64,000 bases of DNA from positions 12,694 to 76,693 of the forward strand of contig CAYRHS010000001.1 of the NCBI GenBank assembly GCA_964424125.1, written 5' to 3'. The stretch is from CAYRHS01 sp964424125. GTDB taxonomy: Bacteria > Actinomycetota > Acidimicrobiia > IMCC26256 > JAOSJL01. The stretch's first letter is position 1; each line of letters opens with the position of its first letter. Below the pieces are notes generated by a model, which worked only from the letters and a program-made list of their open reading frames with translations, did no database searches and was not told the origin of the DNA. Positions 1 to 6,657 of the stretch are shown piece after piece. The translations under genes and the position numbers were made by a program.

Positions 1-255
1 GCCCGTACCGACCGCGGCGTCGAAGAACGCGCGCACCGAGGCTCGGTCGTTCGCGATGAACGCGAGGTGCAACTCCCGGTTGCCCTCGACTTCAGGGATC
101 ACCGGCCCGAGCCAGAAGTCCGGCTTGTCGATGCCGTATCCGATGAACTGCTCGAAATCCATGATCCGCTTCGCGCCAAGGGTCGCGAGGACGGCGTCGT
201 AGAACCGAGCCGCGGCGGACACGTCCGCGCACTGGATCCCGACATGGTCGAGCAT
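1..255 (-). CDS. VOC (glyoxalase/dioxygenase-like) family protein, 3' end cut by window edge
   Basis: The first 85 codons of a gene that runs off the left edge. The protein opens MLDHVGIQCADVSAAARFYD, the beta-alpha start of a vicinal-oxygen-chelate module, with a likely metal-ligand His at residue 4 and a later 'NRELHLAFIA' strand that carries the usual second His. VOC proteins include glyoxalase I, ring-cleavage dioxygenases and antibiotic-binding proteins; the visible part cannot separate these. The start is the ATG at 253-255. The gene is transcribed divergently from the cyclic-nucleotide-domain gene at 380. Confidence 0.75.
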   Translation of the reverse strand, partial: MLDHVGIQCADVSAAARFYDAVLATLGAKRIMDFEQFIGYGIDKPDFWLGPVIPEVEGNRELHLAFIANDRASVRAFFDAAVGTG

Positions 256-276
256 GCCGCAGATCGTATCCAGCCG

Positions 277-318
277 TCGGCGCTCCAGGGCTCGAACCCG
301 GGATCTGAGGACTTGGAC
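277..318 (-). other. Possible degenerate tRNA 3'-half fragment A
   Basis: Read on the minus strand, the segment fits tRNA numbering from the anticodon loop (GTCCAAG) to the discriminator base. It has a 5-nt variable loop, a pairing T-arm (CCGGG/CCTGG) and a TTCGAGC T-loop. Its last 20 nt differ from the 3' end of the complete tRNA-Val at 4535-4607 at only two positions. No 5' half is present. It lies in the 5' region of the VOC gene. Probably an old attachment-site scar, but chance similarity of the T-arm is possible. Confidence 0.35.
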
Positions 319-379
319 ATCGCGTCACGGTCGGATCAGACTCCGTCGCGGCACAGGAACCGAGGACGAGAGGTAGCGC

Positions 380-790
380 GTGAGCGAGACGAGGGAAGAC
401 ATGCTCGCAAGGGTCGACTTCTTCTCCGACCTCTCGAAGAAGGAGCTGAAGCGGATCGCCCAGCTGTTGACCCCGGTCAACGTGGACGCGGGCTACGTCC
501 TGACCCGCGAAGGCGCGCTCGGCGAGGAGTTCTTCGTGATCTTCGACGGTGAGGCAACGGTCACACAGGACGGGCGAACCGTCGCCACGTTGAAGGCCGG
601 GGACTTCTTCGGCGAGCTCGCGCTGCTCACCAACATGAAGCGGAAGGCAACCGTGACGGCGACCACCGCGATGAGCCTCGGGGTACTCACGTGGTCCGAG
701 TTCGACGCGATGCTCGACGACGCGCCCGAGGTCATGCGCAAGCTGCTACATGACGTCGCCTCGATCCTCGCCGAACACCTCGACTACTGA
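380..790 (+). CDS. Stand-alone cyclic nucleotide-binding domain protein
   Basis: 136 residues made almost entirely of one CNB (CAP_ED) beta-roll. The phosphate-binding cassette is at residues 76-91 (FFGELALLTN..R.A), with Glu79 and Arg88 in the places that hold the ribose and cyclic phosphate in CRP/PKA-type domains. No DNA-binding helix-turn-helix follows, so it is not a CRP-type transcription factor; such single-domain proteins are thought to act as small cAMP sensors, but the partner is unknown. Starts with GTG at 380, preceded by a GAGAGG ribosome site. Ends just before a tRNA fragment, so it may mark the border of conserved sequence. Confidence 0.85.
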   Translation: MSETREDMLARVDFFSDLSKKELKRIAQLLTPVNVDAGYVLTREGALGEEFFVIFDGEATVTQDGRTVATLKAGDFFGELALLTNMKRKATVTATTAMSLGVLTWSEFDAMLDDAPEVMRKLLHDVASILAEHLDY

Positions 791-841
791 ACGGGGCCTG
801 GGGGCGGGACCGCGCGAGACCGTTCCCGCAGGTCGGGCTCG

Positions 842-883
842 TGGGCGCTACAGGGCTCGAACCTGTGACCTCCGCCTTGTAAG
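842..883 (-). other. tRNA-Val 3'-half fragment B (probable attachment-site scar)
   Basis: 42 nt equal to the 3' part of the complete tRNA-Val at 4535-4607, from the anticodon loop (CTTACAA, anticodon UAC) to the discriminator base. There are only two differences (850 and 866). These two bases pair with each other in the T-arm (A-U here, G-C in the complete gene), so the change is compensatory, which means the fragment came from a functional tRNA gene. Similarity ends sharply at the 5' side of the anticodon loop. A 3' half in the same orientation, downstream of a complete tRNA, is the typical distal att site of a tRNA-integrating element. Confidence 0.8.
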
Positions 884-1284
884 TCCGACACGGTCCAGGG
901 TGCCGGGTACACCCGGGGTGGGTCGCAGTGCTGGTGACCAGCACCTTCGCGCTTCCGGTCATCCCTCGTCGGCGCCCCGCAGACGCTCGGGTCTGAGCCC
1001 GTGTGTTTACAGCGGGTTTACTGCGGGTGACGGCGGGCCGGTCGCATAGCGTCACAACGTGGTGCTCGATCGAGCAAGCCGCGAACCGCAGCGACTACGA
1101 GGAGATTCGCGACGAGGCAAGCAAGGCTCGACAGAGCTACGCAGCGACGCTCGCCTCATCGTCGGAGTTCAGACGGCGAAAGCTGGACCTCGATGATCGA
1201 CTCCGAAAATGCAATCGCGCGTGGTGCGATGACCAAGGCGTTCATGTGTACGACGTCGAGCGCGATGGTGAACAGGGAGCCCGC
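884..1284. other. No recognisable gene
   Basis: Short open frames exist here, for example one spanning 1003-1479 on the plus strand whose residues around SDYEEIRDEASKARQSY could be a coding remnant, but none has a convincing start, ribosome site or family. The only clear structure is the short tandem repeat at 1005-1026. Confidence 0.5.
1005..1026. repeat. Tandem 11-bp direct repeat next to the tRNA fragment
   Basis: GTTTACAGCGG is followed at once by GTTTACTGCGG (one mismatch). It lies about 120 bp inside the putative element from the tRNA-Val fragment, the kind of place where tyrosine integrases have arm-type binding sites. That role is inference; no integrase gene is in the window. Confidence 0.4.
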
Positions 1285-1563
1285 CTAGAGCGCGGCGAGC
1301 ACCACTCCCGCTGCGATGAGGACAAGCGAGAGCCACTCCCATCCCATTCTGCTGCCGACGAGCCGTCGGACGTCCGCCCGAGCGTCCTCGACCGCCTCGC
1401 GCATGAGATCGTCGGCGTGCTTGCGCGCGGCGGCGACCCGATCGTTGCGCTCTCTCTCGTGGCGCCCCACCTCGGTTGAGAGCGCGTTCAGGCTCTTCTC
1501 AAGATCACGCACCCACTCGACCAACCACGCGATCTGGCCCTCGGTCGTCAGCTCCTCAGGCAT
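1285..1563 (-). CDS. Small coiled-coil protein with C-terminal membrane anchor
   Basis: 92 residues from the ATG at 1561-1563. The middle is a long charged helix, likely coiled coil (WLVEWVRDLEKSLNAL onward through an Arg/Glu/Ala-rich stretch). The end is a single hydrophobic segment (WEWLSLVLIAAGVVLAAL), giving a tail-anchored shape. No family recognised. The frame stays open upstream, with another ATG at 1740 that would add 59 residues of low-complexity basic sequence; neither start has a good ribosome site. It sits inside the segment bounded by the two tRNA-Val copies. Confidence 0.5.
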   Translation of the reverse strand: MPEELTTEGQIAWLVEWVRDLEKSLNALSTEVGRHERERNDRVAAARKHADDLMREAVEDARADVRRLVGSRMGWEWLSLVLIAAGVVLAAL

Positions 1564-1997
1564 GGGGCGCCGACTTGTCGTCCCACGAACCGACAGGGCG
1601 CTCTCGGCGCCGAGGGCCGCTCCGGTCTGGACGGTCTGCGCGGTCGGGGGGCGGTGAAGAGCCCAACGACCGAAGCGCCGGGCGCCGCGCCTGGCCAGCG
1701 GGGAGCGCGAACCGAAGCGGTGATCTGTAGCGTCCGTCATGAGCGGCGATGACAGCGAAGCGTCGAGCAACTTCGCCGGCCTGCCGCTCTGCGGTGGACC
1801 TAAGTGGACGGCTTTCAAACCCTTGAGATTGGCCCGACTGATGGAAAGCGCGGGTCGCGTCGGGGAATCAGGGGGGTGACGATCGCGAAGTCGGGATCGA
1901 CCGGCGCGAGGAGGTCGTCCAAGCGGACCAGCACAGACGCGTCGCCGCCGACGCTCGCGCAGATCCCGATCCCGCCGAGGGGTGGTCGCGACGTTCG
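1564..1997. other. No clear gene; possible remnants
   Basis: Apart from a possible longer N-terminus of the small membrane protein, nothing is convincing. The plus-strand frame that leads into the amidase fragment at 1998 is open from 1842 but does not resemble an amidase there. The minus strand around 1870-1990 encodes a short coherent stretch (LDDLLAPVDPDFAIVTP) without start or end signals. Confidence 0.4.
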
Positions 1998-2190
1998 GTG
2001 TTGGCGAACAGCCGGGCGGAGACGCTCGTGCCGTTCATCGGGCGTCGGAACCTCGCCGGGTACCCGGCGGCGTCCGCGCCCGCGGGCCTCCACCCGTCGG
2101 GGCTCGCGCTCTCGGTGCAGCTCGTCGCTCCCAAGGGCGGCGAGGTTCTGATCCTGTCCCTCGCGGAGCGGCTCGAGACGCTGCGCGCCC
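1998..2190 (+). pseudogene. C-terminal fragment of an amidase-signature enzyme
   Basis: The frame reads FIGRRNLAGYPAASAPAG, then LALSVQLVAPKGGEVL and an AERLETLRAP tail. This is the C-terminal end typical of amidase-signature hydrolases (normally ...NLAG.PA.SVPAG....GLPLGVQLV.P.GGE..LL.LA..LE). The catalytic Lys and the two serines, which lie in the N-terminal two thirds, are absent. Only about 64 codons remain, so it cannot be functional. It points towards the complete amidase on the opposite strand, whose own C-terminus is comparable but clearly different, so this is a remnant of a second amidase. Confidence 0.6.
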
Positions 2191-2280
2191 CTGGCCCCGC
2201 CATGCTCCTCGTTCCTGAGTGGCGTACCTCCCGCCCGCTGAGCGGGCATGCGGTACGCCTCTAGTCGGAGCGGGGAGAAG

Positions 2281-3732
2281 TCACACTGGCGAGTGACGGG
2301 GCCAGGGGCGGACGCGCTCCAGCGCGGCGGCCGCGGCCAGGGCGCGGGCGTCGTCGCAGCGGCGGGCGACAACCTGGAGGCCGACGGGCAGGCCGTCGAT
2401 GAAGCCCGCGGGCACGCTCACGGCGGGGACACCGGTGAGGTTGAACGGGACGCACCACAGGGACGCGGCCCCGGGCCCGAGCTCGCGCCCGTCGACCTCC
2501 ATCGGGAGGGGGCCCGCGGCGCCGAACGGGGGTACCGGCGACGTCGGTGCGAGGAGGAGGTCGACCCGTTCGAAGACGTTGGCCAGCGCCTCGCGCACGG
2601 CGTAGCGCGTCTGGTTCGAGGCGACGACCGCCGCGAGGCTCGGCGTCGCCATCTGGCCGGCGAGGATCTCGATCAGGGGCCGGGCACCGGGGGTGCGCTC
2701 GAGCAGGTTCGAAAACATCTCGACCTGGGCCGCCTGCATCGCCGGGTCGGGGTCGGCGTCCGCGATGAACAGCCCGGCGCCGTTGTCCTCCACCGGTGGC
2801 AGCGACAGGGTCGTCTCGACCTCGTCGAGGCCCGCGGCGCCGATCAGCGCGTCGGCCGCCTCCCGACAGATCGCAGCCACCTCGGGCTCGGTGTTGGTGA
2901 GGCCGTTGTCGGTGAGGAAAGCGACGCGCGTGCCCGCGAGGTCGAGCTCGTCGATCGCCTGCTCGAACGAGACGCCCGGCGCGGGCAGCGAGTAGGGATC
3001 GCGGTCGTCGGGCCCGACGACGCAATCCAGGTACCGGCCCGCGTCGCGCACGGTGGAGGCCAGAGGTCCCTTGTGGGTGAGGTTGGCGGCCGTGAGGTAG
3101 GCAGGCCCCCGGGGGACGAGGCCGTAGGTGCCCTTCACGCCGACGACGCCGCAGTACGACGCCGGCAACCGGATGGAGCCGCCCATGTCGCCGCCGGTGG
3201 CGATCGGCGCCATCGCGGCGGCGATCGCGGCCGCGGAGCCCCCGCTCGAGCCGCCCGGCGTGCGCTCGGGATCCCACGGGTTGCGCGTGATCCCGTGCAA
3301 CGCCGAGGCTGTGAAGTTGAGCAGTCCCATCTCGGGCGAGGCCGTCAACCCGAACGGCACCGCACCTGCGGCAAGCAGGCGACGGAGCAGCGTGAGCGTC
3401 GTGGTGGCGACGTTGTCGGCTAACGCCGTGCTGGCGTGGGTGTCGGGCCAGCCCTCGACCGCGTCGAGCTCCTTCACCGCGAGCGGGACACCGGCGAGCG
3501 GTCCCGGGTCGTCCCCCGCGGCCACGCGTTCGTCGACGGCGCGCGCCCAGCCGTGCGCGCGTTCGGGGTCGAGGAAGACGAAGGCGTTCAGCGGCTCGTT
3601 GACGGCCTCGACCCGTGCGAGGAAGGCATCGAGGACGTCGACGGCTGTGACGCGTCCGGCGTGGATGTCACCCGCGAGGTCGATCGCGGTGCGCTCGTGC
3701 AGCTCCGATGGCGGGGCGGTGGGCGTGGCCAC
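2281..3732 (-). CDS. Amidase-signature family hydrolase
   Basis: 483 residues, full length for the family, hydrolysing a C-N amide (or related) bond with a Ser-cisSer-Lys triad. Visible: Lys87 in GVPLAVKELD, the glycine/serine loop PGGSSGGSAAA at 159-169 that holds the cis-Ser, and the nucleophile Ser186 in GGDMGGSIRLP, where a Met replaces the more common Thr before GGS. The substrate cannot be read from sequence. GTG start, with a good GGAGGG ribosome site 9 nt upstream. It is the only complete enzyme gene within the putative 842-4607 element. A second, distant amidase lies at 60920-62446. Confidence 0.9.
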   Translation of the reverse strand: MATPTAPPSELHERTAIDLAGDIHAGRVTAVDVLDAFLARVEAVNEPLNAFVFLDPERAHGWARAVDERVAAGDDPGPLAGVPLAVKELDAVEGWPDTHASTALADNVATTTLTLLRRLLAAGAVPFGLTASPEMGLLNFTASALHGITRNPWDPERTPGGSSGGSAAAIAAAMAPIATGGDMGGSIRLPASYCGVVGVKGTYGLVPRGPAYLTAANLTHKGPLASTVRDAGRYLDCVVGPDDRDPYSLPAPGVSFEQAIDELDLAGTRVAFLTDNGLTNTEPEVAAICREAADALIGAAGLDEVETTLSLPPVEDNGAGLFIADADPDPAMQAAQVEMFSNLLERTPGARPLIEILAGQMATPSLAAVVASNQTRYAVREALANVFERVDLLLAPTSPVPPFGAAGPLPMEVDGRELGPGAASLWCVPFNLTGVPAVSVPAGFIDGLPVGLQVVARRCDDARALAAAAALERVRPWPRHSPV

Positions 3733-3936
3733 GCTGGATCCCTCCGGTCGGGTCAGGTCGGTTCCAGGACGCGTTCGGCCCGAGTCCCGTTGTCGCGGCC
3801 GTCGCGGATCACGACCGAGCCGTTGGCGACCACGTGCGCGATCGCGACCGGCGATGCTAGTGAGTCCTCGTAGGTGGCGCCGTCGGCGACGCGGTCGGGG
3901 TCGCGAGCAACGTCAAGTGCATGCTCGCATTCGCGG

Positions 3937-3977
3937 TGCCCGGGGTGAGAATCGAACTCCGACCGACCCCGTGTCAA
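3937..3977 (-). other. tRNA-Val(GAC)-like 3'-half fragment C
   Basis: The minus strand reads TTGACAC (anticodon GAC loop as in actinobacterial tRNA-Val), then a GGGGT stem strand, a 4-nt variable loop, a TTCGATT T-loop and a CCCGGGC acceptor strand. Two of the five T-arm pairs are broken, and no matching 5' acceptor strand (GCCCGGG) or D-arm is found upstream, so it is a fragment or a decayed gene. Confidence 0.4.
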
Positions 3978-3996
3978 CGCGTACCGTCCAGTCCAC

Positions 3997-4021
3997 GAAT
4001 CGGCGTGAAACCAGCCGATTC
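3997..4021. repeat. Perfect 8-bp inverted repeat with 9-nt loop
   Basis: GAATCGGC (3997-4004) and GCCGATTC (4014-4021) flank GTGAAACCA. No T-run follows, so it is not a Rho-independent terminator. It sits between two tRNA fragments and could be a recombination or protein-binding site. Confidence 0.5.
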
Positions 4022-4130
4022 GCAGGCTCGCCCACGGTCGTCGTGCCGGCTCGTGACGCCCCGTACCAAGAAGTCTGTGACCATTCCGTGACCACGGGGT
4101 CAGGTTCCGACGTGCCCGGACAGCAGTCGA

Positions 4131-4172
4131 AACAACGATGGGACTCGAAACCCACGACCCCCTGCTTGCAAA
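4131..4172 (-). other. tRNA-Ala(TGC)-like 3'-half fragment D
   Basis: The minus strand reads TTTGCAA GCAGG GGGTC, identical in form to the anticodon loop, stem and variable loop of bacterial tRNA-Ala(UGC). It continues into a pairing T-arm (GTGGG/CCCAT) around an 8-nt T-loop that carries one extra T. The 5' anticodon strand is not CCTGC as needed, so only the 3' half is present. A protein remnant begins right beside it. Confidence 0.5.
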
Positions 4173-4178
4173 GCTCCC

Positions 4179-4380
4179 TTGGGGATGTCCTGGACCGACG
4201 ACCTCGCCGTGGCGCGCCGGTTCGCGCAGCGTGCGGCCGTGCAGGGTCCCGCGTACGTCCGCTCGGCGACCGTGCCTCCCGAAACCGTCCTCGCCCGGTT
4301 CGCGACCAGCGCCGAGACCGAGGCGGTCGTGAATCCTGACGGCTTGCGGGGTCGAGTCGAGGTCGTCGAAGAGGTGGAGG
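4179..4380 (+). pseudogene. Truncated protein remnant beside tRNA-Ala fragment
   Basis: The frame reads GMSWTDDLAVARRFAQR, then a strand-like stretch VRSATVPPETVLARF and AVVNPDGLRGRVEVVEE. This has the regular hydrophobic pattern of a real protein C-terminus, but it begins without a usable start, 7 nt from the tRNA fragment. The frame stays open for 70 further codons of unlikely composition. No family can be named with confidence; small phage or element proteins have similar endings. Probably cut by recombination at the tRNA-like site. Confidence 0.3.
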
Positions 4381-4534
4381 CCGAGGCGGATCGGCTTCCG
4401 TGTTTCGCTCCCCGGAGGGCAAGACGCACCGGTGAAGCCCGACACCGGCCCTCGCGTCTACTGCTCGTGTACAAACCGCCGCCCCGACCCCGGCGCGCAC
4501 GAACGCACGAGACCGAAAGCGCAGGTCAGACCGG

Positions 4535-4607
4535 TGGGCGCTGCAGGGCTCGAACCTGCGACCTCCGCCTTGTAAGAGCGGCGCTCTTCCCGCTGAGCTA
4601 AGCGCCC
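4535..4607 (-). tRNA. tRNA-Val, anticodon UAC
   Basis: 73 nt that fold fully. The 7-bp acceptor is GGGCGCT/AGCGCCC. The D-arm is GCTC/GAGC with loop AGCGGGAA, and the anticodon arm is CCGCT/GGCGG (one G-U pair) with loop CTTACAA. The variable loop is 5 nt, and the T-arm is GCAGG/CCTGC with TTCGAGC. The 3' CCA is not encoded (the genome continues ACCG). Its 3' half is repeated at 842-883, so this gene is the probable integration target that was restored by the element. Confidence 0.97.
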
Positions 4608-4830
4608 GAGACCGCCTCGACGGTACCGGAGATGCTCAGCGGCTCGCGCGGCGTGGTGGGCGGATCTCCCCGAGAAGCTCGCGCAGGAGGTCTCGCGCGC
4701 GGCGGTGCTCGGAGGGCCCTCCCGGCCCGAGGCTCGACGCGCCGCGCCGTCGAGATCCTCGAGCGCCCGGCGGATGTCGCCGACCGGGACCTCGAACTCC
4801 GCCTCGAGACGCTCGTACGACCGGAAGACG

Positions 4831-5220
4831 TGGGACCGCCTGCGGGCCAGCGAGCTCGGGAGCGCGGAGATCGTGGTCGGCAGGGTGCTCCCGTTCCTGG
4901 TCTTCGGCGCGATCCAGATGCTCACCTTGTTCACCGCGGGAACGCTGTTGCTCGACCTCGATCTGCGTGGCCAGCTCCTCCCGGTCACCAGTCTCGGCGC
5001 CGCGCTGGTGGTCTGTGTCGTCTGCTAGGGCGTCGCGCTCGTCTCGGTGACGCGTTCGCTACCCGAGCTCACGGCGATCGGGAGCTTAGGGGCGATCGTG
5101 ATGGGAACGTGGAGCGGCGCGTTCGTTCCCATCGGCCGCTGCTGGGGTTTCGCTGCGGCGTTCCTGGCGGTCGCGCGGGCACGCTTTCGGATCGACGAGC
5201 CCGAGCGGGCGCGCGGGTGA
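4831..5220 (+). pseudogene. Broken ABC-2 type permease
   Basis: The frame reads WDRLRASELGSAEIVVG, followed by membrane helices (VLPFLVFGAIQMLTLFTAG and on), as in the second half of ABC-2 (drug/polysaccharide exporter) permeases. A TAG at 5026-5028 interrupts the frame within a helix. The same frame then continues with GVALVSVTRSLPELTAIG and a further helix up to TGA at 5218-5220. Between FVPIG and the final helix about a hundred residues seem to be missing. No N-terminal half and no cognate ATPase gene is nearby. One or more old mutations have inactivated it. Confidence 0.6.
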
Positions 5221-5229
5221 GCGGTATCG

Positions 5230-5640
5230 TCAGCCGCGGGTACGGGGGATGCCGGCCTTCTTCAGCACCTCGGGCGGGACACCCGCATCGCGCCAGGCCC
5301 CGTAGCTGAGGTCCTTGGACTCCCCGTACTCTTTGGCGACCTTCACGAAGTCGCGTTCCAGGGCGCTGATGTCCACGGTCTCGCTCTTCTCGTCGAGCCG
5401 GGCCTGGAGGTCCCGGATCCGCTGTGCGGTGAGGACCCGGTCGGCGCCCGTCGCGCCGGCGAGCTCCGCTTCGGCTTTGTGCAACCGCCGCTCGAGCTCC
5501 GCCTTCGAGACCTTCCGGCCCCGACGCTTGGGCTTGTTCACGGCCTCGAGATAGCGATCCACGACGGCTTTCCGGCGCCGGCCCTCTTTCATGGCTTTCT
5601 TGTGCGCGGGCGTGACCTTGGTGCCTTTGGGGCGCGGCAT
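5230..5640 (-). CDS. Conserved actinobacterial hypothetical protein (MPRPKGTKVTPAHKKAM start)
   Basis: 136 residues, highly charged and probably mostly helical. The N-terminus is strongly basic (MPRPKGTKVTPAHKKAM, then RRRKAVVDRYLEAV). A coiled-coil-like centre (KAELERRLHKAEAELAGA) follows, then a C-terminal segment SYGAWRDAGVPPEVLKKAGI. From memory, proteins with the same start and ending are widespread in actinobacteria without assigned function; the basic N-terminus would suit nucleic-acid binding. The ATG at 5638-5640 has a GGGAAG ribosome site 4 nt upstream, so the 22 upstream in-frame residues are excluded. Confidence 0.8.
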   Translation of the reverse strand: MPRPKGTKVTPAHKKAMKEGRRRKAVVDRYLEAVNKPKRRGRKVSKAELERRLHKAEAELAGATGADRVLTAQRIRDLQARLDEKSETVDISALERDFVKVAKEYGESKDLSYGAWRDAGVPPEVLKKAGIPRTRG

Positions 5641-5866
5641 CTCTTCCCTTTTTCGTCCGTGGATCGAAGCGTGAAGAGCGTAGGCCGGATGAAATTCGGG
5701 AGGCAATTGGCCGCGCCACTACGACACAAAGGCGCAGGTTGCTTCACAGGTTCACGACCGACGATTCGACCGCCGGCGGGCCGGGGCTCGTGGGGGCCGA
5801 CGGGGGGAACGACCCCGTCCGTCACCCCGGCCCGCCGTGTGGCGGTGACCTCTGGCCGCTCGCCCC

Positions 5867-6199
5867 TCAGGCGGAGCGAGCAGCCGCGATCGGGTCCTCG
5901 GGCTCCGGGGGCGCCACCTTGGGCGGGCGTCCCCGACGTCGCTTGTGGGCCAGCACCTTGCCGTTGGCGAAGAGCTCACCGCCCCAGACGCCCACGGGCT
6001 CGCGCCGCTCCTGCGCGGCCGCGAGGCACTGCTGGCGCACCGGGCACTCCTGGCAGAAGGCCTTGGCGGCCGCGATGTCCTGGAGCTCCTCGGAGAAGAA
6101 CAGCGCTGTGAGCGAGCCGTCGCCGTCGCGGCAACGGGCGCGGGCCTGCCACGTCTCCCGGTACTGCTCCGAGGTGGTGAGGGTCTCGATGGCTGCCAT
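5867..6199 (-). CDS. whiB7: WhiB7-type iron-sulfur transcription factor
   Basis: 110 residues. The four Cys ligands of the Wbl [4Fe-4S] cluster are C23, C49, C52 and C58, followed by the GVWGG turn (70-74). The tail ends in an AT-hook, KRRRGRPPK, with RGRP at 89-92. An AT-hook right after the turn (REPVGVWGGELF...HKRRRGRP) is the mark of WhiB7, the activator of intrinsic antibiotic resistance that works with the primary sigma factor at AT-rich promoters. Other Wbl classes lack it. ATG start at 6197-6199. The upstream leader carries a small reading frame and a terminator, the known way whiB7 is induced by ribosome-targeting drugs. Confidence 0.88.
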   Translation of the reverse strand: MAAIETLTTSEQYRETWQARARCRDGDGSLTALFFSEELQDIAAAKAFCQECPVRQQCLAAAQERREPVGVWGGELFANGKVLAHKRRRGRPPKVAPPEPEDPIAAARSA

Positions 6200-6267
6200 C
6201 GGGCGCTGCTCCGTCTGTGCTGGTGGTCTGGTGGGCGGTCGTGGTGTTTCGGGGGTTGACGGGGACG

Positions 6268-6297
6268 AAAAAAGGCCGCCGGGGTGCCCCGGCGGCC
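6268..6297 (-). terminator. Attenuator in the whiB7 leader
   Basis: On the minus strand an 11-bp perfect GC stem (GGCCGCCGGGG/CCCCGGCGGCC, 2-nt loop) is followed directly by six Ts. It stands about 70 nt upstream of the whiB7 start and about 30 nt after the leader reading frame ends, so it would stop transcription before whiB7 unless an alternative structure forms. There is no gene upstream for which it could be an end-of-operon terminator. Confidence 0.85.
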
Positions 6298-6326
6298 TGG
6301 GTGGAGTGCTCCTGCGCTGGTGCTGG

Positions 6327-6488
6327 CTAGGAGCTGTCCTGGAGCCGCCGGGGCCGACCGGGCTTGTGGTCGGTGCCCACGAGGATGGTGGCGTTCGACC
6401 ACGGAGCCGGCGTGTGGAAGACGAAGCTGCGGACGCGCGCGACGCCGGCCGGGCCATACATCGGTGCCATGGCGTGCCGGTCGGTCAT
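6327..6488 (-). CDS. Leader peptide (uORF) upstream of whiB7
   Basis: 53 codons from ATG at 6486-6488 to TAG at 6327-6329, with a GAGGA ribosome site 5 nt before the start. The peptide contains no known domain. Its position between the promoter region and the attenuator fits a regulatory uORF whose translation state decides folding of the leader, as described for whiB7 in mycobacteria and Streptomyces. It is longer than the uORFs I recall there. An alternative is that only a shorter internal frame is translated (Met7 or Met10). Confidence 0.55.
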   Translation of the reverse strand: MTDRHAMAPMYGPAGVARVRSFVFHTPAPWSNATILVGTDHKPGRPRRLQDSS

Positions 6489-6657
6489 CGTCGGTCCTCT
6501 ACAACCTGTCTTCCGCTGGACTCCGGGCCGTGCGGGATCACCCCGGGCGACTCGGGTTACAACGATGCAATCATGCCCGGCCTTCCCGGTCAAACAGATT
6601 AGTGCCCCGCCGGCCGGGAGCCCCGCTCGGGGGGCGGTCCCGTACGCTGATGCCGTC
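6489..6657. promoter_or_regulatory. Probable whiB7 promoter region and divergent upstream region
   Basis: On the minus strand a TTGACC box (near 6591) preceded by an A/T-rich CTAATCTG stretch could be the -35 with the AT-rich element that WhiB7 itself reads. A -10 about 17 nt further (TTGCAT) is weak. The plus strand leads to the serine hydrolase at 6658 without a recognisable promoter. Confidence 0.35.

Larger units (their letters stand above)
3733..4534. other. Gene-poor stretch with tRNA fragments
   Basis: About 800 bases with no complete gene. It contains two tRNA-like 3' halves (3937-3977, 4131-4172), a hairpin (3997-4021) and a short protein remnant at 4179-4380. All tRNA pieces are on the minus strand, like the complete tRNA-Val that follows. 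Confidence 0.6.

Noticed and set aside
4636..4815. A regulator gene on the minus strand (RLEAEFEVPVGDIRRALEDLDG)
   Set aside because: The coherent stretch changes frame before its plausible end and has no start; at most another remnant.
6364..6657. Long N-terminal extension of the serine hydrolase
   Set aside because: It lies antisense to the whiB7 leader, has no family resemblance, and GTG 6658 gives the normal family start.
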